A DNA stretch of 64,000 bases, taken from the NCBI RefSeq assembly GCF_001758195.1, contig NZ_MASR01000001.1, positions 1,240,001-1,304,000 of the forward strand, in the 5' to 3' direction. Made by a program: the position numbers and the translations under genes. Positions 26,648 to 34,730 of the stretch are shown here, in pieces. Source of the DNA: Pseudohongiella acticola (GTDB taxonomy: Bacteria > Pseudomonadota > Gammaproteobacteria > Pseudomonadales > Pseudohongiellaceae). Numbering within the stretch: position 1 is the first letter of the stretch; every line of letters starts with the position of its first letter. The notes below the pieces were generated by a model, which ran no database searches, was not told where the DNA came from, and saw only the letters and a program-made list of their open reading frames with translations.

Positions 26648-27742
26648 TCACAGTCGTGAACGGCTGATGACCAGTTCGCACATTTTGCGCAGACTGTGAA
26701 CCTTCTCAATCAGGCGCGCGAAACGTTCATCCTGGGTCAGGCCATTGGCGTAGCGATAATAGATCTGCTGTCCGATACCCGCCAGTCGAAACAGACCAAA
26801 ACAGAAATAGAAATCGATGTTGTCGACAGGAATGCCGGTGCGCTCGCTGAATCGGGCAACGATCTCCTCGCGGGTCGGCGCGCCAGGTGCGTCGCTAGGC
26901 ATGGCACGGTACTGGCGGAAGAATTCGGGGTCGTCGGCCTGTGCCCAGTATCCCAGTGTGCAGCCCAGATCCATTAACGGATCCCCCACCGTTGTCATTT
27001 CCCAGTCCAGCACTCCAATCATCTTTAGCGGGTTGTCAGCCGACCAGATAACATTGTCGAGTTTATAGTCATTGTGAATGACTCCAACCACACCACTTTC
27101 GGTCGGCATCTTATCTTTCAGCCAGTCCATCACCGGCGCAAAATCCGGTGCATCATCAGTCACCGCAGCCAGATAACGCTTACTCCAGCCTTCAACCTGA
27201 CGCGTGACATAACCTTCGGGCTTACCAAAATTCTCCAGACCCGCCGCCTTCAGATCAACCGAGTGCAATTCGCCCAGAACATCAAACAGGGTAAAAAACT
27301 GCTGACGAACCTGTTCCGGTGACAACTGCAGACCCGATGGGTATTCACGCCGGATGACGATGCCTTCAATATATGACATCAGATAGAAGTCGCAGCCCAG
27401 CACATCGTGATCGTCACAAAAGTGCACGGGTTTGGGCGCATAAGGAAAAACCTTGTCAAGCGCGGTCAGGATCCTGAACTCCCGCCCCATATCGTGGGCC
27501 GACTTGACGGTGCTGCCAAAAGGCGGACGTCGCAGCACCCACTTGTGCTCACCGCTGGTCAACAGATAAGTCAAATTGGAATAACCACCGGGAAACTGGC
27601 GCACGCTCAACTGATCGACCAGACCGCCCAGCACCGGGCGCAGATGCTCGCGCAGCTTATCCATGTCCAGCTCTTCACCTGAGCGCACCTGCTGGGGCTG
27701 ATCTACCAGTTTATGCTCTTCCTGTTTAACGTCGTGAGTCAT
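26648..27742 (-). CDS. Aminoglycoside-phosphotransferase-like kinase, ACAD-associated
   Basis: A 364-residue APH/choline-kinase fold protein. The catalytic loop is HNDYKLDN and the metal-binding motif is LDWEMTTVGDP. Proteins of this type are fused to or encoded beside acyl-CoA dehydrogenases (for example in ACAD10/ACAD11), where they are thought to phosphorylate hydroxyacyl substrates. Here an acyl-CoA dehydrogenase pair lies about 1 kb upstream on the same strand, supporting such a role; antibiotic resistance is not suggested. AAGGA precedes the ATG by seven bases. Confidence 0.88.
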   Translation of the reverse strand: MTHDVKQEEHKLVDQPQQVRSGEELDMDKLREHLRPVLGGLVDQLSVRQFPGGYSNLTYLLTSGEHKWVLRRPPFGSTVKSAHDMGREFRILTALDKVFPYAPKPVHFCDDHDVLGCDFYLMSYIEGIVIRREYPSGLQLSPEQVRQQFFTLFDVLGELHSVDLKAAGLENFGKPEGYVTRQVEGWSKRYLAAVTDDAPDFAPVMDWLKDKMPTESGVVGVIHNDYKLDNVIWSADNPLKMIGVLDWEMTTVGDPLMDLGCTLGYWAQADDPEFFRQYRAMPSDAPGAPTREEIVARFSERTGIPVDNIDFYFCFGLFRLAGIGQQIYYRYANGLTQDERFARLIEKVHSLRKMCELVISRSRL

Positions 27743-27777
27743 GAGTTATCCTTATTTTTCAGCATCTGTTCTTGATT

Positions 27778-28485
27778 TTATCTGAAGCTAATGAGGTCAC
27801 GCCAGGCGGGCACCTCCAGGTGCGCCAGGCTGTTGAAGCTGGCCAGCGATACCTTGCCACGGCCATAAACCAGACGGGTCACTGAGCTGTTGTTTACCAT
27901 CCAGTTGGTCGCTAGAACCTGATTATCAGGCAATTGCAGGGCGCGCTGCAACGCCAGTGCGATGACTCCCCCCGAGGTCGAGATCAGCACACGGCTGCCG
28001 CCGGTATGGCGCTGCATCAACTCATCCAGCGCCCCATGCACGCGCGCCTGAAAATCACGCCAGGGTTCAAAATCAGTGTCCTGAGTTGATGCCTGCAAGG
28101 TACCGTTGATCCAGTGCGTGGTGGCAGCTTCCAATACCAGCTGGAAGGTTTTTCGATCCTTGATGGGCAGCGTCAGCCCGGCACCGAAGCCTTCCTTTTC
28201 GGCGTAATCCCTCATATACAGGCGCATTATCGGTTCGCCATTGTATTCATTGAATCCGGCGTGCAGTTGCGTTTCCTGCGGCTCACGCAGTAGCGACCGC
28301 AGGCAGTCTGCAGTTTCGATCTGGCGTTTCAGTTCGCCACTGTAGATGTGGTCAAAGGGGTCGTTTAAGGTCTGCCAGTACTGGGCCAGGATTTCGACCT
28401 GTCGAATACCCTGCGGACTCAACTTGTCGTAGGAGTCGGCACCAAAAGATGCCTGCCCGTGCCTTACTAATATGAGTTCGCTCAC
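27778..28485 (-). CDS. Histidine phosphatase family protein lacking the second histidine
   Basis: A 235-residue phosphoglycerate-mutase-like protein. The first catalytic motif LVRHGQ is at residues 6-11 with H9. The position normally holding the second histidine reads STSGG rather than SHGG, so activity may be altered. GTG 28485 is the start, with GGAGAGG seven bases upstream. It lies 35 bases before the APH-like gene and downstream of the acyl-CoA dehydrogenase pair on the same strand, but a terminator separates it from that pair. Confidence 0.85.
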   Translation of the reverse strand: MSELILVRHGQASFGADSYDKLSPQGIRQVEILAQYWQTLNDPFDHIYSGELKRQIETADCLRSLLREPQETQLHAGFNEYNGEPIMRLYMRDYAEKEGFGAGLTLPIKDRKTFQLVLEAATTHWINGTLQASTQDTDFEPWRDFQARVHGALDELMQRHTGGSRVLISTSGGVIALALQRALQLPDNQVLATNWMVNNSSVTRLVYGRGKVSLASFNSLAHLEVPAWRDLISFR

Positions 28486-28531
28486 GTGATCGCCTCTCCT
28501 TGCAATGCGGTATTATAATTGAGTACCCGTT

Positions 28532-28574
28532 GATTCAAAAAAAAAGGCTGACCGCAATCGCAGGTCAGCCTTTT
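28532..28574 (-). terminator. Rho-independent terminator after the acyl-CoA dehydrogenase pair
   Basis: AAAAGGCTGACC (28542-28553) and GGTCAGCCTTTT (28563-28574) form a perfect stem with a nine-base loop. Read on the minus strand it is followed by a run of nine T residues. It lies 60 bases past the stop of the gene ending at 28635 and before the histidine phosphatase gene. Confidence 0.9.
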
Positions 28575-28634
28575 ATCGTAGCAGCATACTGATCAGCAAG
28601 CAGATGCTGACAGCAGACTAGTTACGGCAGACCA

Positions 28635-29768
28635 TCAGAGCGCAGCATAGCGCATGGTCTGATAGTCGGTATCACCAAACTGATGCTCAATGGTGGTAAC
28701 CCGCTTGAAGTAATGCCCCACATCAAGCTCGTCAGTCACGGCGATACCGCCATGAATCTGAACAGCCTCCTGACCTACCAGGCGCATGGCGCGACCAACA
28801 CGGCTTTTGGCCGCCGCCACTGCTTTGGCTTTGTCAGCAGCGCTGGCTGCACTGTCGAGTTTCATGGCTGCCATGATTACGATTGAACGCGCCAGCTCGC
28901 ACTCGACAAACATGTCCGCCATGCGGTGCTGCAGCGCCTGAAAGGTGCCGATGGCAACGCCAAACTGTTTGCGCGTTTTGGTGTATTCCACAGTTTTCTG
29001 CAGCAGGCAGGTCAAAGCACCTACGGCCTCGGCACTGACTGCCAGCGTGGCTCGGTCGATTACGACCTCCAGTGATTCCAGCGCTTTGCCTTCCGTGCCC
29101 AGCAGCGCATCCGCCGTCACCTGCACATCCTGCAGATGTATTTCAGCGGCACGGTGACCGTCCACGGCGGTATAGCTTCGTGTGCTGACGCCTTTGGCGC
29201 CGGCATCAACCACAAAAACTGAAATGCCATCGCGATCAAACTTCTGCCCCGATGTACGCGCGACCACCAGCAGCTTGTCAGCGGCAGGACCGTTAAATAC
29301 AACAACCTTGGTGCCGGAAATCACATAACCGTCGCCGGCCTTGCTTGCAGTAGTCGCAACTGAGGCCAGATTGTAACGGCTATCAGCCTCTGCGACCGCT
29401 GTGGCCAGTTGCAGCTTGCCTTCCATGATCGCGGCCAGCATGTCCTGCTTTTGTGCCTCACTGCCCAGCTCGCTGACCAGCCCTCCACTGAGCACGGTTG
29501 TCGCCAGGAACGGCTCAACCACCATGCCTTTGCCAAACTCTTCCATCACCACCATCAGGTCCACAGCAGAACCACCAAAACCGCCGTCCTCTTCGCTGAA
29601 CGGTACCGTCAGCCAGCCAAGTTCGGCGAACAGGCTCCAGTAGTCCGCGCTAAAGCCCTGATCGCTCTCAACAATTTTTTTGCGTGTATCAAAGTCGTAC
29701 TGGCCTTTGACAAATTTCTGCACGCTGTCCTGCAGCATCTGCTGCTCTTCACTGTAGGAAAAATCCAC
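28635..29768 (-). CDS. Acyl-CoA dehydrogenase, small/beta-type subunit, GTG start
   Basis: A 377-residue acyl-CoA dehydrogenase-family protein with RKQFGVAIGTFQALQH and VQIHGGIAVTDELDVGHYFKR near the end, and no YEGT segment. This matches the FadE27-like partner type of heterotetrameric enzymes. GTG 29768 follows GAGAGG by nine bases. It lies 34 bases after the second acyl-CoA dehydrogenase gene. A strong terminator follows. It is the closest counterpart of the 4881-6026 gene. Confidence 0.9.
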   Translation of the reverse strand: MDFSYSEEQQMLQDSVQKFVKGQYDFDTRKKIVESDQGFSADYWSLFAELGWLTVPFSEEDGGFGGSAVDLMVVMEEFGKGMVVEPFLATTVLSGGLVSELGSEAQKQDMLAAIMEGKLQLATAVAEADSRYNLASVATTASKAGDGYVISGTKVVVFNGPAADKLLVVARTSGQKFDRDGISVFVVDAGAKGVSTRSYTAVDGHRAAEIHLQDVQVTADALLGTEGKALESLEVVIDRATLAVSAEAVGALTCLLQKTVEYTKTRKQFGVAIGTFQALQHRMADMFVECELARSIVIMAAMKLDSAASAADKAKAVAAAKSRVGRAMRLVGQEAVQIHGGIAVTDELDVGHYFKRVTTIEHQFGDTDYQTMRYAAL

Positions 29769-29802
29769 GATGTATTACCTCTCGAAAATAGTCAGTGTGC
29801 GA

Positions 29803-31002
29803 TTACAGGCCCAACACAGCTTTGCTGATGATGTTCTTCTGAATCTCATTGGATCCACCGTAGATCGATTTCTTACGGTTATTGAAGTAGGTGTTGGCAC
29901 TCGCTGCCACCGAGCCCTTACCTACATGCTCACCGTCAAAGCCGTCAGTGAATTGCTCTGGCACATGCGGCAGACTGTGGTAAGCCGCCACTTCCATATA
30001 GAGCTCATCGATAAACTGGGTAGCTTCGGTACCAACAATCTTTAGAATCGATGATTCAGGGCCTGGCGCCTTACCCACACTCACGGCGGCCAGTGTACGC
30101 AACTCGGCAAACTCGAGCGCCAGCACCTGGATCTCAACTTCCGCCAGCTTGCGTTTGAAGACCGGGTTATCCAGCAGCGTGCCGCCGTAACCATCGGCAG
30201 TATTGGCGGCCAGATTACGCAGCTTTTGCAGCTTGAGCTTTGAGTTTGGCACCTGGGCAATATTGGTACGCTCGTGCGTCAGCAGCACCTTGGCATAGGT
30301 CCAGCCTTTGTTTTCTTCGCCAATCAGGTTCTCGACCGGTACCTTGACGTTGTCAAAATGCACCTCGTTGACTTCGGGTTCGCCGTCCAGCAGCACGATG
30401 GGCGACAAGGTAATACCCGGCGTCTTCATGTCGATCAACAGGAAGCTGATACCTTCCTGCTTCTTCACCGTATTGTCGGTGCGCACCAGACAGAAAATCC
30501 AGTCAGCATACTGCCCCAGCGTGTTCCAGGTCTTGGTGCCATTAACGATGTAATGGTCGCCTTCGCGCACGGCCGTGGTTTTTAATGACGCCAGGTCTGA
30601 ACCGGCATTGGGCTCGGAATAACCCTGACACCACCAGACGTTGCTTTGCAGAATATCGGGAAGGAATCGCTTTTTCTGTTCTTCGTTGCCGTAGCTGTAG
30701 ATGACCGGCGCCACCATTTTCATACCGAAAGCGACCGGCTCCATGGCACCGTACAAGCCCATTTCCAGTGCAAAGATGTATTTTTGCGTTGGTGTCCAGC
30801 CAGTGCCGCCGTATTCCTCGGGCCAGTTCGGCGCAACCCAGCCTTTTTTGTAGAGAATTTTTTGCCAGCGCACAAAGTCATCTTTCTCCAGCTTGATGCC
30901 ATTGTCTACCTTGTGCTTGATGTCTTGCGGAAATTCCGCTTTTAGAAAGTCCTGGACTTCTTTCTGAAACTCTAGTTCTTCAGTAGTGAAATCAGCATTC
31001 AC
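29803..31002 (-). CDS. Acyl-CoA dehydrogenase, large/alpha-type subunit, GTG start
   Basis: A 399-residue acyl-CoA dehydrogenase-family protein. It has APNWPEEYGGTGW, the flavin loop YSEPNAGSDLASL and near the end IYGGSNEIQKNI, where the usual catalytic glutamate of YEGT is glycine, as in FadE26/FadE28-like subunits. GTG 31002 follows GGGAGA by about six bases. The gene opens the operon and is divergent from an SDR gene; a 16-base palindrome lies in the shared upstream region. Substrate: probably an unusual or bulky acyl-CoA (inference). Confidence 0.9.
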   Translation of the reverse strand: MNADFTTEELEFQKEVQDFLKAEFPQDIKHKVDNGIKLEKDDFVRWQKILYKKGWVAPNWPEEYGGTGWTPTQKYIFALEMGLYGAMEPVAFGMKMVAPVIYSYGNEEQKKRFLPDILQSNVWWCQGYSEPNAGSDLASLKTTAVREGDHYIVNGTKTWNTLGQYADWIFCLVRTDNTVKKQEGISFLLIDMKTPGITLSPIVLLDGEPEVNEVHFDNVKVPVENLIGEENKGWTYAKVLLTHERTNIAQVPNSKLKLQKLRNLAANTADGYGGTLLDNPVFKRKLAEVEIQVLALEFAELRTLAAVSVGKAPGPESSILKIVGTEATQFIDELYMEVAAYHSLPHVPEQFTDGFDGEHVGKGSVAASANTYFNNRKKSIYGGSNEIQKNIISKAVLGL

Positions 31003-31182
31003 AGGGAATCTCCCGAAACATTAGTAAATTCAACTATTTGCAGAATAAAATAGCAATACAAATACCATTTTTTTATGCCTGTATGACGACTTCAGGCAGT
31101 CCTCAGCCCCAGTATGGCAACAACAGGAACCGTGCAGGGAGGCAGACTTTAACACTTTTTACCCGTCGTGAGAATGCAGTAT

Positions 31183-31198
31183 TCGAACAGTTGTTCGA
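31183..31198. promoter_or_regulatory. Palindromic candidate operator between divergent catabolic genes
   Basis: TCGAACA, two bases GT, and TGTTCGA make a perfect interrupted palindrome. It lies about 180 bases upstream of the acyl-CoA dehydrogenase operon and 126 bases upstream of the SDR gene, in their shared 322-base promoter region. The size and form fit a dimeric TetR- or GntR-type regulator. No matching regulator gene is adjacent. Confidence 0.45.
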
Positions 31199-31324
31199 TA
31201 AATTTCACGCCTAATCACTGGCCTTCCTGCCTACTGCTTCTATATCATCGCGCGGGTCCGGTCATTAATACGATCCGAGGCTCAAAAGCGATTAAAACGA
31301 CTCGATAGCACGCAAGGAATCATC

Positions 31325-32155
31325 ATGACTGACGCGCCACTGGACATCTTCCGCCCTGATCTGTTCCGGGGAAAGACGGCACTGATAACCGGCGGCGCGC
31401 GTGGTATCGGGCTTGCCATTGCTGAGGCCTTTGCCCGTTACGGCGCCAACCTGGTGATCGCCGGTCGCCACGAAAACAGCCTTAATGCCGCTGCCGAGCG
31501 CTTTGCGGCCAACGGTACTGCCTGCCTTGCGGTAAAGACCAACATTCGCGAGGTCAGCGATGTGGAAGCCCTGGTCGCCGCCGCCACTGAACGCTTTGGT
31601 GATATCGACTTCCTGATCAATAATGCCGGCGGCCAGTTCCCGGCCCGGCCATCGCAGATCAGCGACGGTGGGTGGCGCGCAGTGGTTGACCTGAACCTGA
31701 ACGGCACCTGGAACATGTGCAGCCGGGTCGCGCCCCTGATGGCTGCGCGCGGGTTCGGCGCCATCGTCAATATGGTTCACGTATATTCATTCAATCGCGG
31801 CGCGCCTCCGTTCGTGCACTCTGGCGCAGCGCGCGCCGGTGTCGTCAGCATGACGCAGAGCATGGCCTATTATCTGGCCCGACAGGGTGTCACCATCAAT
31901 GCGCTGGCACCGGGCACCATCGACACCCAGGGCGTGCATGAGGAAGAGTTCGCTTCTGCCGAGTACAACGATCTGGCGGAAACGACGTTGCGTGATGTCC
32001 CCGCCCATCGTATGGGCACAGCCGAAGAAATGGCAGCCGTCACCCTGTTCCTGTGCTCCCCGGCTGCGCGCTATATCAATGGCGCCAGCATCGTTGCTGA
32101 TGGTGCCCAGTTTATGGGCAACTGGGCGCCCATGGTCGACCCGGAACAATACTGA
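31325..32155 (+). CDS. SDR oxidoreductase, enoyl-CoA-reductase-like
   Basis: A 276-residue SDR with TGGARGIG (23-30) and NNAGG, but in place of the usual YxxxK it reads HSGAARAGV, the form seen in 2,4-dienoyl-CoA reductases and peroxisomal trans-2-enoyl-CoA reductases. It therefore probably acts on CoA thioesters. It is divergent from the acyl-CoA dehydrogenase pair, which supports a role in the same pathway. The C-terminus DGAQFMGNWAPM is typical in length. The ATG follows AAGGAA. Confidence 0.85.
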   Translation: MTDAPLDIFRPDLFRGKTALITGGARGIGLAIAEAFARYGANLVIAGRHENSLNAAAERFAANGTACLAVKTNIREVSDVEALVAAATERFGDIDFLINNAGGQFPARPSQISDGGWRAVVDLNLNGTWNMCSRVAPLMAARGFGAIVNMVHVYSFNRGAPPFVHSGAARAGVVSMTQSMAYYLARQGVTINALAPGTIDTQGVHEEEFASAEYNDLAETTLRDVPAHRMGTAEEMAAVTLFLCSPAARYINGASIVADGAQFMGNWAPMVDPEQY

Positions 32156-32234
32156 CAATGATCAGCGTTTCGCTGGCGATACTGCCAAAGACAATGGCGC
32201 GGCATTAAACCATCCGACTTGAAGAGAAACGCAC

Positions 32235-33032
32235 ATGGATTGGCTACAAATAATAGTGCTGGCGCTGGTTCAGGGCATCACTGAATTTTTGCCCGTGTCC
32301 AGCTCTGCACACCTGATTCTGGTGCCCGTACTGACAGGCTGGCAGGATCAGGGACTGGCATTTGATGTTGCCTTGCACGTGGGCAGTCTGGCTGCGGTAT
32401 TGATCTATTTCCGTGACGACCTGTGGGCGATGACGCAAAGCTGGCTGCAATCGATTGTTAGCCGCCGCCTGGACAGTGACGCCCGGCTTGCATGGGCGGT
32501 GCTGCTTGGCACGATTCCGGTGGGACTGGCCGGGCTTGCCTTTCAGAATGTCATTGCGGACACCCTGCGCTCACCACTCTACATGGCTGCCGGGCTTATT
32601 GTGTTTGGCCTTGCACTCGGCTGGGCGGACTGGAAACATCGCGGGCAACGTGACGAACGTCAGCTCAACTGGAAAGACGTTGCGTTTATCGGTTTCGCCC
32701 AGGCGCTGGCTTTAATTCCGGGCACGTCGCGTTCCGGCATCACCATCACGGCGGCACTGTTGCTGGGGTTGAGCCGGGAGGCGGCAGCACGTTTTTCTTT
32801 CCTGCTGTCGATACCTGTGATCATGATTGCCTGCGGCCTGGAAACAATTGAGCTGGTCAACGTTGGCGCGGCCACAGACTGGTCAGCGGTGCTGGCCGGC
32901 ATCGTCATTTCCGGCATCAGCGCCTACCTGTGCATTCACTACTTTCTGGAGTTTATCAAACGCATGGGCATGCAGCCGTTTGTTATCTACCGCATTGCCC
33001 TGGGGATGGTGCTGATTCTGTATTTTCTCTGA
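32235..33032 (+). CDS. uppP: Undecaprenyl-diphosphatase
   Basis: A 265-residue inner-membrane enzyme that recycles undecaprenyl pyrophosphate for peptidoglycan synthesis and gives bacitracin tolerance. Both signatures are present: QGITEFLPVSSSAHL at 13-27, with the catalytic glutamate, and PGTSRSG near 160. About eight hydrophobic segments, typical length. It follows the SDR by 79 bases on the same strand; a functional link is not apparent. Confidence 0.95.
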   Translation: MDWLQIIVLALVQGITEFLPVSSSAHLILVPVLTGWQDQGLAFDVALHVGSLAAVLIYFRDDLWAMTQSWLQSIVSRRLDSDARLAWAVLLGTIPVGLAGLAFQNVIADTLRSPLYMAAGLIVFGLALGWADWKHRGQRDERQLNWKDVAFIGFAQALALIPGTSRSGITITAALLLGLSREAAARFSFLLSIPVIMIACGLETIELVNVGAATDWSAVLAGIVISGISAYLCIHYFLEFIKRMGMQPFVIYRIALGMVLILYFL

Positions 33033-33060
33033 CCGCGACGGATTGGCAACCAATAACGAA

Positions 33061-34404
33061 TCAGCCAAACCTGATTGATCGTACCCGACTCAACCCTGCC
33101 GTCATAACCAGCACGGTGAACACAGCCAGAACCGGCAGTACAAATAGCAGCAGATCACTCACGCGTTGATCGGACAGACCAAAAATCGCAATCACCAGAT
33201 AAACCAGCGCCGCCATGATATGGATGATGAAATAAGTCATGACCCATTGATGGCGTCCACTGCCAACTGGCCAGGCCCGCCCGGTCAGCAGCCAGCGCAA
33301 GGCGACAACAACGCCAAACAGATCAGTCGGCCAGAACAGCAACAGATTCAGGTTGCCGTGAATATCCTGATGACTGGAAAACAACCAGCCCAGGCTCATG
33401 ATCAGGCCATAGACGCCGCTGAACAGGGCTATGACCAGGCCCAGCAGACCCAGCAGGCGATAGCTCAGCGCTGGCATGCGCAAGGACAGACCGGGTTGGC
33501 TGGAGAATGAAGCAATTGACGCTGACCTCAGGCACAGCAGCAACAGCAGACCCGGGATCACCAACAGGCCAGCCATTTGGTAGGGGTCTACACCGGCCTC
33601 GGGCGAAGGAAACTCCATCAGAACCTGCTGATCGGTCAACAGCCCGGCACGATCCAGTTGCTCGCGCAATTCCAGTGGCAGAAACATCTGCTCCCACTGT
33701 GTCATACGCCGGTCGATGCGTTCATTCATCAACACATCAAGTGAAAACGAGATCAGTGGCCGGCTGGCATAATGCGCCTGCACTTCATCGCGGAATGTTG
33801 ATCGGGTCAGCGCTCTGTTTTGCTCGCTGAGCAGACCGCCCAGCGCCTCATCCAGATAGTCGCGCACACGCGTTGTGCAATTATCGAAAAAATAATCGTA
33901 TTCGTAGACAAGATTCTCATCCCGAATATTCCACGCCAGGCGCTCGTAAAGACGCTGCTTCTGGGTGTTACTCAGTACCAGCTGATCCTGCCAGACCGTG
34001 CGCGCTTCCTGCTGATATCGGCCCAACTCCCAGCCTGGTGGGGTCACTCCCAACTGATAGTCCATGATGCCGCGTGCAAAATTGGCCGCAAAACGCACAT
34101 TGCCGATACTGGCATCAAACAGCCCCCAGTTGAACACCAGGTCCGTATTTGTACTGTCATCCACCAGGCGCAACGCAGTGTGGCCAAAGTTGTCCCAGAC
34201 GCTATCGCCGACATCGACGGTGATCAGATAGAACCTGACCTGGTCAAAGTCCGTCGGCACGAGGATGGCAGGACCATCAATGGGAGGTGGAGATGAATTA
34301 ACCTGCGTTTGCGCGCGCAAATCAGTGGCAGTCAGCAGCGCCCAGAAAGCGATAATGACGAACATCAGGCTCAGTAGCCCGCCACGCATGCCTGCGTCGG
34401 CCAT
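33061..34404 (-). CDS. DUF4105 (Lnb N-terminal periplasmic domain) membrane protein
   Basis: About 447 residues: a signal-like first hydrophobic segment (near MRGGLLSLMFVIIAFWALL), a periplasmic DUF4105 domain with VGDSVWDNFGHTALRL and YEYDYFFDNCTTRVRDYLDE (a conserved Asn-Cys-Thr pair resembling a papain-like/NlpC active site), then four or five transmembrane segments. DUF4105 proteins are broadly distributed in Gammaproteobacteria and Bacteroidetes and their function is unknown. The start is uncertain: ATG 34404 or 34389 are both in frame and neither has a clear ribosome binding site. It converges with uppP. Confidence 0.8.
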   Translation of the reverse strand: MADAGMRGGLLSLMFVIIAFWALLTATDLRAQTQVNSSPPPIDGPAILVPTDFDQVRFYLITVDVGDSVWDNFGHTALRLVDDSTNTDLVFNWGLFDASIGNVRFAANFARGIMDYQLGVTPPGWELGRYQQEARTVWQDQLVLSNTQKQRLYERLAWNIRDENLVYEYDYFFDNCTTRVRDYLDEALGGLLSEQNRALTRSTFRDEVQAHYASRPLISFSLDVLMNERIDRRMTQWEQMFLPLELREQLDRAGLLTDQQVLMEFPSPEAGVDPYQMAGLLVIPGLLLLLCLRSASIASFSSQPGLSLRMPALSYRLLGLLGLVIALFSGVYGLIMSLGWLFSSHQDIHGNLNLLLFWPTDLFGVVVALRWLLTGRAWPVGSGRHQWVMTYFIIHIMAALVYLVIAIFGLSDQRVSDLLLFVLPVLAVFTVLVMTAGLSRVRSIRFG

Positions 34405-34730
34405 GGGCGCGCGGACACGGTGGTGCGATGGCAAAACATGAGTCAATCTGGAGTAAATCAATGATCAGCGATGCTTCTGTTGTGTAACCCGTTATGGAGA
34501 TAAGTCGGTGTTTCATCAGGCAAACACGCGGCCACTCTGTAGTGGCGTCATCATATCAAAGAAATCTACGCGATCAAGCATACAATGCGCCTGCCGCGGC
34601 CTGGCGGCACACTGACCAACTCCGGCTTGCCGTCATACCCGTCAGTGCCTATGATAAGCGCCCAGAACAAATCTCTTTGACAGGCCCCGGGTCCGTCAAA
34701 TCTGCCAACCGAAACACGGAGAACAGTGCC

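Noticed and set aside
26648-27742. Aminoglycoside resistance gene
   Set aside because: The text is that of the acyl-CoA-dehydrogenase-associated kinase branch, and the neighbours are catabolic.
34494-34730. N-terminal extension of the IlvX-like gene
   Set aside because: The family starts at the ATG with a good ribosome binding site; the extension looks non-coding.
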